The notes under the pieces were generated by a model, which was not told the DNA's origin, made no database searches, and saw nothing but the letters and a program-made list of their open reading frames with translations. The position numbers and the translations under genes are program-made. Source: Clostridia bacterium (lineage in GTDB: Bacteria; Bacillota_A; Clostridia; Christensenellales; Aristaeellaceae). From it: a stretch of 18,675 nucleotides of DNA. Below are positions 1 through 5,580 of this stretch, piece by piece (the first letter of the stretch is position 1; each line of letters starts with the position of its first letter). Location of the stretch: assembly GCA_017481065.1 (NCBI GenBank), contig JAFUPT010000168.1, positions 1 through 18,675 on the forward strand, read 5' to 3'.

Positions 1-7
1 ACCCGCA

Positions 8-39
8 AAAGGGCGTGACGCCCTTTGGAAACCCCAGTA
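8..39. repeat. Hairpin repeat module (GAAACCCC type), partial copy
   Basis: Arms AAAGGGCG (8-15) and CGCCCTTT (19-26) enclose the loop TGA and are followed by TTTGGAAACCCCAGTA. The same hairpin followed by GAAACCCC and GTA recurs at 5245-5273 and 10961-10986 with different arms. The window edge cuts off whatever lies to the left. Function unknown. Confidence 0.6.
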
Positions 40-42
40 TAC

Positions 43-98
43 AAAAAAGCCCAAGCGTTCGATACCATAAATCAAAGTATCGGGCGCTTGGGCTTTTT
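43..98. terminator. Bidirectional rho-independent terminator
   Basis: Arms GCCCAAGCG (49-57) and CGCTTGGGC (85-93) pair perfectly and are extended inwards by CGATAC (60-65) with GTATCG (77-82). Six A residues precede the stem and five T residues follow it, so either strand yields a stem followed by a U tract. It is the second terminator after the ispH-rpsA fusion on the minus strand and may also stop a converging gene beyond the window edge. Confidence 0.85.
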
Positions 99-105
99 CC
101 GGGGG

Positions 106-140
106 AAAAACAAAATCCCGATTCCTTTTCAGGAACCGGG
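106..140 (-). terminator. Rho-independent terminator of ispH-rpsA
   Basis: Arms CCCGATTCC (117-125) and GGAACCGGG (132-140) form a nine-pair stem. The single A/C mismatch on the plus strand becomes a G-U pair in minus-strand RNA, which points to the minus strand as the functional one. The minus-strand transcript continues into a T-rich tract (116-106). It begins 19 nt after the stop codon of the S1 fusion. Confidence 0.85.
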
Positions 141-159
141 ATGAATCAGTTATGGCTGA

Positions 160-2115
160 TTAGATCTCCTCGATCTCGCCGGGGATATCGAACTCGTCAG
201 CTTCCGGAACGGAATCCAGAGCTTCGTCCTCGAGAACCTCGCGGATGGAGAGGGAGATGCGCTTGGCTTCGGTATTGACATCCAGAACCTTTACGCGAAC
301 AACGTCGCCAACGTTCACAGCGTCTTCAACCTTGGCAATGCGGGTGAGGGCGCACTGAGAGATATGTACCAGACCATCGAGGCCGGGCTCCAGCTCTACG
401 AAAGCGCCGAAGGTGGTGATACGGACAACCTTGCCCTCTACGACGGAACCAACGGGATACTTCTCGCCGGCAACGGTCCACGGACGGGGCAGGGTCTGCT
501 TATAGGACAGGGAGATGCGCTCGCGCTCGGGATCCACGTTCAGGATCTTCACTTCGATCTCCTGGCCGACTGCTACGACGTCAGAGGGATGCTTTACGCG
601 GCCCCAGGACAGGTCGGTAACATGTACGAGGCCATCGATGCCGCCGCTGTCAACGAACGCGCCGAAGTCTGCCAGACGGCGGACGGTGCCCTTAACAACG
701 GTGTTGGCTTCGAAGGTGTTCCACAGTTCCTTCTTGCGGGCGGCTTCTTCCACCAGCAGAACGGCCTTGCGGGAAGCAACGATGCGCTTCTTGGTCTTGT
801 CGATCTCGATGATCTTCAGGTTCATGGTCTGGCCAACGAACTCTTCGATCTTCTCAACATAGCGCAGGGACAGCTGGGATGCGGGAATGAAGGCGCGGAT
901 GCCCATAACGTTTGCCAGCAGGCCGCCCTTAACGGCTTCCTTGCCAACGCCCTCGACGAACTCGCCGGCTTCATGCTTAGCGACTATCTCTTCCCAAGCC
1001 TTTCGGTCGATGATGTTCTTCTGGGAAAGCATAACGTTGCCTTCGCCGTCGTTTACCTTCACGACCTCAGCTTCGATTTCGTCGCCGACCTTGACATCGG
1101 TAGAGGAAAGATCAGACTTCTTTACGAGACCGTCAGACTTGTATCCAACGTTGACGCATACTTCGTCTTCGGTGATCTGCACTACCGTACCAGTGACGAT
1201 CTGGCCGGGGCGGAGCTGAACAAGCGTGCTCTCAACGTCTTCCATGGTCATAACAGCCTGTTCCTGGGTTTCTTCGGTGATAACTTTCTTCTCGATGTCG
1301 TTCATTCTTGCAACAACCTCCTTAATTATACAATCCGGTGTGGATGCACCGGCTGTAATCCCGATGATGCCGGAAGGGGCAAAGCCTGCGCCCTCGAGCT
1401 CCGCCGCCGTTTCGATGAACAGCGTGTTTTCGCAGCTCGCCTTCGCCAGCTCATACAGCTTTGCGCTGTTGGAGCTCTGCTTCCCTCCGACTACGATCAT
1501 TACATCTGCTTTTGATGCGATTTCCACCGCTTCGGCCTGCCGGTCGCGGGTGGCCGGGCAGATCGTGGCCCGGATATCCATTTCGCGTATCTTTGTTTTC
1601 AGCAGCTCGCAAAGTTCCTGAAAGCGGGCCTCCACCATCGTGGTCTGGCTCACAACCAGCGCCTTTTCCATCTCAGGAAGGGCCTCAACGTCCGCCGCGC
1701 AGTTCACCGCGCAGCCCCGGTCCGTCCAGCCCAGTATGCCGGCAACCTCAGGATGCTCCTTCTTGCCGATCACGATCACCGGAACCCCTTCCTCCGATGC
1801 CCTGCGCGCCATTTCATGTATGCGCGCCACGAAGGGACAGGTGGCGTCCAGTATCTGGCATTCCCGCGCCTGCAATTCTTCGATTTCCCGCCTGCCCACG
1901 CCGTGGGAACGGATAACCACCTTTGCACCCCGGGGAACCTGGCCGGTGTTTTCCACGCTCACCACGCCATCCCGCTCCAGGCTTTCCACCATTTGCGGGT
2001 TATGGATGATGGGCCCCAGCGTAATCGCCGGCGCGGCTGCCGCCGCAGTGTCCACCGCCCTGCGCACGCCGAAGCAAAAGCCGGCGTGGCGCGCCAGTAT
2101 CGTCTTTGCGATAAT
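160..2115 (-). CDS. ispH: 4-hydroxy-3-methylbut-2-enyl diphosphate reductase fused to 30S ribosomal protein S1
   Basis: About 651 residues. The N-terminal part is IspH, the [4Fe-4S] reductase that makes IPP and DMAPP in the last step of the MEP pathway. Cluster cysteines are near residues 14 (in GFCFG), 93 (in TCPFV) and 186 (in ICPAT); the HNP histidine is near 38 and the SSNS and GASTP motifs are present. From about residue 300 there are four S1 RNA-binding repeats, as in ribosomal protein S1; repeats 3 and 4 carry the usual FGAFV core. This fusion is known in Clostridia. The start is uncertain: the first standard start codon in frame, GTG at 2067, would remove the GFCFG cysteine. An AGAAGG ribosome binding site lies six bases before ATT at 2115, so that codon is chosen here. 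It follows plsC after a gap containing a terminator-like hairpin and ends in tandem terminators. Function is very secure; the start is not. Confidence 0.93.
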   Translation of the reverse strand: MIAKTILARHAGFCFGVRRAVDTAAAAAPAITLGPIIHNPQMVESLERDGVVSVENTGQVPRGAKVVIRSHGVGRREIEELQARECQILDATCPFVARIHEMARRASEEGVPVIVIGKKEHPEVAGILGWTDRGCAVNCAADVEALPEMEKALVVSQTTMVEARFQELCELLKTKIREMDIRATICPATRDRQAEAVEIASKADVMIVVGGKQSSNSAKLYELAKASCENTLFIETAAELEGAGFAPSGIIGITAGASTPDCIIKEVVARMNDIEKKVITEETQEQAVMTMEDVESTLVQLRPGQIVTGTVVQITEDEVCVNVGYKSDGLVKKSDLSSTDVKVGDEIEAEVVKVNDGEGNVMLSQKNIIDRKAWEEIVAKHEAGEFVEGVGKEAVKGGLLANVMGIRAFIPASQLSLRYVEKIEEFVGQTMNLKIIEIDKTKKRIVASRKAVLLVEEAARKKELWNTFEANTVVKGTVRRLADFGAFVDSGGIDGLVHVTDLSWGRVKHPSDVVAVGQEIEVKILNVDPERERISLSYKQTLPRPWTVAGEKYPVGSVVEGKVVRITTFGAFVELEPGLDGLVHISQCALTRIAKVEDAVNVGDVVRVKVLDVNTEAKRISLSIREVLEDEALDSVPEADEFDIPGEIEEI

Positions 2116-2147
2116 CAGCGACCTTCTTTCCAGAACAAAGCGAAAGC

Positions 2148-2194
2148 AAAAAACAATTTCCGCTAACTCCGTTATTTCGCTAGAGCCAGCGGAA
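2148..2194 (-). terminator. Terminator-like hairpin between plsC and ispH (terminator or attenuator)
   Basis: Plus-strand arms CCGCTAACTC (2160-2169) and GAGCCAGCGG (2183-2192) form a ten-pair stem in minus-strand RNA, with two G-U pairs allowed only on that strand. Six T residues follow shortly after (2153-2148 on the minus strand). It lies 69 nt after the plsC stop and about 32 nt before the probable ispH start. It could end the cmk-plsC transcript or regulate read-through into ispH-rpsA. Confidence 0.65.
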
Positions 2195-2260
2195 ATCCTG
2201 CTTGATTATTCTCAATTTACTGTGAATTTACGTTAAGATTTGATGGCGGCAGAAGGATTT
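2195..2260 (-). promoter_or_regulatory. AT-rich spacer, weak candidate promoter for ispH-rpsA
   Basis: This stretch is much richer in A+T than its surroundings. On the minus strand it contains AATAAT (2210-2205), five of six matches to a -10 box, but no well-spaced -35 box. If active, the transcript would start almost at the foot of the 2160-2192 hairpin. The assignment is tentative. Confidence 0.25.
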
Positions 2261-2854
2261 TTATTTCAGTCCCCAAACCGCGTCCGCAATCCGGGCCGTG
2301 GCGGCTTCCAGGGTGTCGTGGTCGCAGCGGCGGCCGAAATCGCTGAAATCAATGGGCGCGCCGAATTTCAGATCAATCCTGCGAAACAGCTTGTATGGCC
2401 CGCCGATATAGCAGGGAATCACCGGCACGCCGGCGCGCAGCGCAATCATGCTTGCGCCGGGCAGCATGGGCGTGGGGCTGTTGTCCTTGGAGCGGGTGCC
2501 CTGGGGGAAGATGCCCATGCCCTGGCCCTCCTTCACCAGCTGCAGCGTGGTGCGCATGGCGGCGATATCCGCGTTGCCGCGGTCGATGGGCACGCCGCCC
2601 AGGCAGCGGATCAGGTATCCCAGCAGCCTGTTGGAAAACAATTCCTTCTTCGCCAGGAAATACATCCTGCGCTTTCTCGGCAGCTGGGCGGATACATACA
2701 GCGGGTCCCATGCGGAAAGGTGGTTCACGCACAGCACAAAGCCGCCCTCCCTGGGCACATTTTCCAATCCGGTCACCCGGCAGGGAATCAGCAGGTCAAA
2801 GCCCACGTGCATCACTGCCCACACCACATTGTACAAGCGGTTTCCCTTTGCCAT
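2261..2854 (-). CDS. plsC: 1-acyl-sn-glycerol-3-phosphate acyltransferase (PlsC family)
   Basis: A 197-residue membrane-associated acyltransferase expected to acylate lysophosphatidic acid to phosphatidic acid in phospholipid synthesis. The catalytic HX4D motif is seen as NHLSAWD (H45, D50) and the substrate-binding block as FPQGTRS (116-122), with Gln where Glu is commonest. A hydrophobic segment lies near residues 10-25. ATG at 2854 is chosen because it is 7 nt after the cmk stop and is preceded by GGAGG inside the last cmk codons; a longer reading from 2917 would overlap cmk by over 50 nt. The cmk-plsC-ispH-rpsA order is typical of Clostridia. Acyl and substrate specificity cannot be read from sequence. 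Confidence 0.92.
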   Translation of the reverse strand: MAKGNRLYNVVWAVMHVGFDLLIPCRVTGLENVPREGGFVLCVNHLSAWDPLYVSAQLPRKRRMYFLAKKELFSNRLLGYLIRCLGGVPIDRGNADIAAMRTTLQLVKEGQGMGIFPQGTRSKDNSPTPMLPGASMIALRAGVPVIPCYIGGPYKLFRRIDLKFGAPIDFSDFGRRCDHDTLEAATARIADAVWGLK

Positions 2855-2861
2855 TTGTCTC

Positions 2862-3536
2862 TCAGCCTCCGATGGCTTGGCGGGCCAGCCGCACCACAGC
2901 GGCGATCGCCTGCGCAAGCGTCATGTTGGATGTATCCACCAGCACCGCGTCCTCCGCCTGCACCAGCGGGGAAGCCGCGCGATGGCTGTCGTTGTAATCG
3001 CGCTCCACAATATCGTCCAGCACTTCGTGGAACAGCGGCATTTCGCCCTTGCCCCGCAGCTCGGAATACCTGCGCAGCGCCCGCACCTCGGCGGAAGCCG
3101 TGATGTACAGCTTCAAGGTCGCGTCCGGCAGCACCTTCGTGCCGATGTCCCGGCCATCCATGATGATGGATATGCCCTTCGCCGTCTCCTGCTGCAGCCG
3201 CACCAAATATTCCCGCACCTGGGGAATCGCGCCCACGGCGCTCGCCGCCATGCTCGCTTCCGGGGTGCGGATGGCTTCGCTCACATCCTCGCCCTCCAGA
3301 TACATGCGCTGCTTGCCTTCTTCAAATTTCACGGCGATCTTCACGCCGTCTACCTGCGCGGCAATCGCCGCCTTGTCCTCCAGCAGGCCCCCGCGCATGA
3401 AATGCAGGCCCACCGTGCGGTACATGGCCCCCGTGTCCAGATACATGGCGCCCAGCTCTGCCGCCGCAGCCTTCGCCACGGTGGATTTGCCCGCGCCTGC
3501 CGGGCCGTCTATTGCGATGGAAAAGATTTTGTTCAT
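2862..3536 (-). CDS. cmk: Cytidylate kinase
   Basis: A 224-residue cytosolic kinase that phosphorylates CMP and dCMP with ATP. Visible motifs are the P-loop GPAGAGKST (11-19), the following LDTGAMYR block, the DGRDIGT motif, and the arginine-rich ERDYNDSHRA lid and substrate region. Length is normal for bacterial Cmk. ATG at 3536 has AAAGGA six bases upstream and begins exactly at the family N-terminus. The frame stays open upstream to 3752, but that 72-codon extension only translates the repeat spacer and the end of pepV, so it is rejected. It is first in a tight cmk-plsC pair; the last codons supply the plsC ribosome binding site. Confidence 0.95.
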   Translation of the reverse strand: MNKIFSIAIDGPAGAGKSTVAKAAAAELGAMYLDTGAMYRTVGLHFMRGGLLEDKAAIAAQVDGVKIAVKFEEGKQRMYLEGEDVSEAIRTPEASMAASAVGAIPQVREYLVRLQQETAKGISIIMDGRDIGTKVLPDATLKLYITASAEVRALRRYSELRGKGEMPLFHEVLDDIVERDYNDSHRAASPLVQAEDAVLVDTSNMTLAQAIAAVVRLARQAIGG

Positions 3537-3558
3537 GACGATTCCTTTCGGGGAGGCG

Positions 3559-3712
3559 CAAGGGGGACCCTGTCCCCCTTGACCCCCTGCCAAAGGGAAT
3601 GATTCCCTTTGTCGGCGGCGACACACCGTAGGTGTGGGGCAGCCGACAAGAGAAATCATTTCCCCTGGCAGGGTTCTTAGGGGCAGCGCCCCTAAGCGTT
3701 TCCCCAGCGTTT
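3559..3712. repeat. Two repeat composites around a nested hairpin, pepV-cmk spacer
   Basis: Right half, read with pepV (minus): hairpin arms 3676-3684 and 3688-3696 with loop AGC on the plus strand, starting 24 nt after the pepV stop, then a partial GAAATCATTTCCCC block. Centre: GTCGGC (3611-3616) pairs with GCCGAC (3642-3647) around an inner hairpin CACACC (3622-3627) / GGTGTG (3631-3636). Left half: CAAAGGGAAT (3591-3600) with ATTCCCTTTG (3602-3611), and CAAGGGGGAC (3559-3568) with GTCCCCCTTG (3572-3581). The halves face each other, so the spacer could extrude several hairpins. The cmk ribosome binding site lies just to the left. Confidence 0.7.
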
Positions 3713-3720
3713 CCTCCGCC

Positions 3721-5145
3721 TTATTCGATATTCCCGCTTGCCAGCTCGGCAATTGCGTGGGCGTAAATCTGCACAGCCTTCATCATGTGCTCGATATCGA
3801 TATATTCATCGGCGATGTGGCAGCAATCCTCCTGGTCGGGGAACACCACGCCGAATGCCACGGTGTTGGGCATCATGCGGGAATAGGTGCCGCCGCCGAT
3901 GGCGAGGGGCTTGGCGTTGGAGCCGGTCAGCTCGTTGTAAACCTGCAGCAGGCCGCGCACGATCTTGTGCTCAGCGGGCACATGCAGCGGGGTATGGCCG
4001 CCGATGCGCAGCACGCTCATGCCGTAGGGGGATACGGACATGGCGATATTGCCCATGATTTCCACTTCGTTGGTGCACAGCGGATAGCGGATATCCAGCG
4101 TGGCGGAAAATTCCACGCCGTTCCAGCGCAGTATGCCCAGGTTGCAGCTCAGGTTGTGGGAAAGCGCATCATCGCATTTGATGCCCAGGCTCTTGCCGTC
4201 GGGCTCCATGCCGATCTTTTCCACCATCATCTTCACTGCGGGGCAGATGGCCTTGCCCGCGCCGATGGCGTCGATGCAGCGCAGCAGGATGCTCGCGGCG
4301 TTCACGCCGTTCTCCGGCAGGGAGCCGTGGCTCAGCACGCCCTCGGTGGTGATCTCGGCGCGCGCGCCCTCGATCTCCTTCACATACACCTTTTCGCCGG
4401 ATTCTGCGGCAAACTTCTTTACAGCGGCCTCCACCGCGGCGTAGCCCGCCTTTTCGGTGGAAACAATGCCCTTCGCAAATGCCGGCACCACGTTCGGCCG
4501 CTCGCCCGCGTACAGCTCCAGCACCGGGATATGGGCTTCGCATTCGCCCTCTGCGCGGTATTTCAGCTCTACGTTCACGCCGCCCTTTTCAATGTTGATC
4601 AGCGGGAATTCCGCATCCGGGCTGAAGCCGTAGTCCGGCATCTTCAGCTTGGAAGCGTAGTAGCGCATATCGCTCATGCCGGTTTCCTCGTCGCAGCCGA
4701 GGATCAGCCGCACGCCGTCCTTCAGCGGCACGCCGCAGTCCCGCACGGCGCGCATCGCATACAGCGCGCACAGCGCCGGACCCTTGTCGTCGATCGTGCC
4801 GCGGCCGAAGATCTTGCCATCGGCAATCTCGCCGCCGAAGGGATCGTGGCTCCAGCCCTCGCCCGCCGGCACTACGTCCAGATGCGCCAGCATGCCCATG
4901 GTCTGCTCGCCGCTGCCCATGGAAATATCGCCGGCGTAATAATCAATGTTCCGGGTTTCAAAGCCGTATTTCCGGGCAGTCTCCAGCGCCACATCCAGCA
5001 TGTGCGCGTTTGCCTCGCCAAAGGGCTTGCCCTCAACGGGCGCCGCCTGCACGCTGGGGATGGATACCCATGCCTGAATATCGCGGATCAATTCGTCTTT
5101 CAGCTCCATTACCCGCGCGTCGATCTTGCCGTAATCAATGAACAT
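3721..5145 (-). CDS. pepV: Dipeptidase PepV (M20 family, Xaa-His dipeptidase type)
   Basis: A 474-residue cytosolic dizinc aminopeptidase that cleaves dipeptides with broad specificity. M20 residues lie in the expected places: H88 and D90 in AHLDVVPAG, D120 in GRGTIDDKGP, E153 and E154 in CDEETG, and D177 in PDAEFP; the late GGTYSRMMPN segment is also typical. Spacing matches Lactobacillus PepV closely. ATG at 5145 has a strong GGAGGT site five bases upstream and a good promoter about 50 bp upstream, so the gene is probably transcribed from its own start. A repeat composite follows the stop. Family assignment is secure; the natural substrate is not known. Confidence 0.93.
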   Translation of the reverse strand: MFIDYGKIDARVMELKDELIRDIQAWVSIPSVQAAPVEGKPFGEANAHMLDVALETARKYGFETRNIDYYAGDISMGSGEQTMGMLAHLDVVPAGEGWSHDPFGGEIADGKIFGRGTIDDKGPALCALYAMRAVRDCGVPLKDGVRLILGCDEETGMSDMRYYASKLKMPDYGFSPDAEFPLINIEKGGVNVELKYRAEGECEAHIPVLELYAGERPNVVPAFAKGIVSTEKAGYAAVEAAVKKFAAESGEKVYVKEIEGARAEITTEGVLSHGSLPENGVNAASILLRCIDAIGAGKAICPAVKMMVEKIGMEPDGKSLGIKCDDALSHNLSCNLGILRWNGVEFSATLDIRYPLCTNEVEIMGNIAMSVSPYGMSVLRIGGHTPLHVPAEHKIVRGLLQVYNELTGSNAKPLAIGGGTYSRMMPNTVAFGVVFPDQEDCCHIADEYIDIEHMMKAVQIYAHAIAELASGNIE

Positions 5146-5196
5146 GCTTTACCTCCAATTATATAAAGGATGAAATCCCATTTACTTCCATTTTCT

Positions 5197-5225
5197 ATTG
5201 TGGCATTTTTTGGGTGGTTTGTCAA
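5197..5225 (-). promoter_or_regulatory. Sigma-A-type promoter of pepV
   Basis: On the minus strand TTGACA (5225-5220), a perfect -35 box, is followed after exactly 17 nt by CACAAT (5202-5197), a -10 box with four of six matches and a TGn extension. It lies just upstream of the pepV ribosome binding site and start. Confidence 0.75.
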
Positions 5226-5238
5226 GGCAGGGGACTCT

Positions 5239-5294
5239 GCCAGAGGACGCTGTCCCTTTGGAAACCCCGGTAAGCGCACTTCGTGCGCTGAGGG
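5239..5294. repeat. Repeat module: GACGCTGTC hairpin, GAAACCCC, GCGCAC-TTC-GTGCGC hairpin
   Basis: GGAC (5245-5248) pairs with GTCC (5252-5255) around GCT. TTTGGAAACCCC follows, then AGCGCAC (5273-5279) pairs with GTGCGCT (5283-5289) around TTC. A near copy in the same order is at 10961-11008, and a partial copy at 8-39. It is the first block of the 435-bp pepV-uvrC spacer, which otherwise contains only further repeats. Confidence 0.7.
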
Positions 5295-5314
5295 GAATAT
5301 TAGAAGGACCTCCT

Positions 5315-5362
5315 AGGCTCCCCTGTGCAAGGGGAGCTGGCCCGAAGGGCCCGAGGGGTTGT
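5315..5362 (+). repeat. GGCTCCCC...GAGGGGTTGT repeat, copy A
   Basis: A 48-bp unit with two hairpins: CTCCCCT/AGGGGAG around GTGCA, then GGCCC/GGGCC around GAA, ending in GAGGGGTTGT. Other copies are at 7481-7623, 8012-8059 (inverted) and 18564-18610, with a truncated end at 11021-11036. I recognise this general type of spacer repeat from gut Clostridia but know no accepted name or function. Confidence 0.75.
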
Positions 5363-5373
5363 TATATCTCAGC

Positions 5374-5457
5374 GGCGGGATGAGGGCATCCCGCCCTACG
5401 ATTCCATTTCTAACGAAGAATTTCCTTCTGCGGGCGATCACATAGGATCGCCCCTAC
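5374..5457. repeat. Two hairpin modules ending in CCTAC
   Basis: First: GGCGGGATG (5374-5382) and CATCCCGCC (5387-5395), loop AGGG, followed by CTACGATTC. Second: GGGCGATC (5432-5439) and GATCGCCC (5446-5453), loop ACATAG, followed by CTAC. Relatives lie at 11047-11068, inverted at 11103-11124, and at 15584-15603. Arms differ but the trailing CTAC is kept in four of the five. Confidence 0.7.
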
Positions 5458-5471
5458 ATTTCTTTTCTCCT

Positions 5472-5576
5472 GCAAATCGTGCCGCTGTCCGGCGCGATTT
5501 GCCTTTCAGAGGGGTCCAGGGGAAATGATTTCCCCTGGCGGGGTTTTAGGGGCGGAGCCCCTAACGTCCCCCCCGG
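5472..5576 (-). repeat. Gene-end repeat composite after uvrC
   Basis: Read with uvrC (minus), 16 nt after its stop: TTAGGGGC (5546-5553) / GCCCCTAA (5557-5564); then CCAGGGGAAAT (5516-5526) / ATTTCCCCTGG (5528-5538) around one G; then a terminal hairpin at 5472-5502 with 13-bp arms and loop CTGTC. The last shares its core with the nadE terminator at 18511-18543 but lacks a T tract. It may act as an RNA 3' end structure; this is inference. Confidence 0.7.
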
Positions 5577-5580
5577 AACG

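Noticed and set aside
1242..1250. Separate internal start for ribosomal protein S1 within the fusion (Met codons just before the first S1 repeat)
   Set aside because: The upstream AGGA-like sequence is weak and spaced poorly, and the IspH-S1 frame is continuous; a fusion product is the simpler reading, though internal initiation cannot be excluded.
3537..3752. 72-codon N-terminal extension of cmk
   Set aside because: It translates repeat modules and the 3' end of pepV; the family N-terminus and ribosome binding site are at 3536.
3634..5166. 510-codon plus-strand frame over pepV
   Set aside because: Shadow of pepV, whose catalytic residues, start site and promoter are all on the minus strand; the antisense product has no family features.
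5239..5580. CRISPR array
   Set aside because: Repeats are of several kinds, unevenly spaced and each self-complementary; there are no unique spacers of uniform length and no cas genes.
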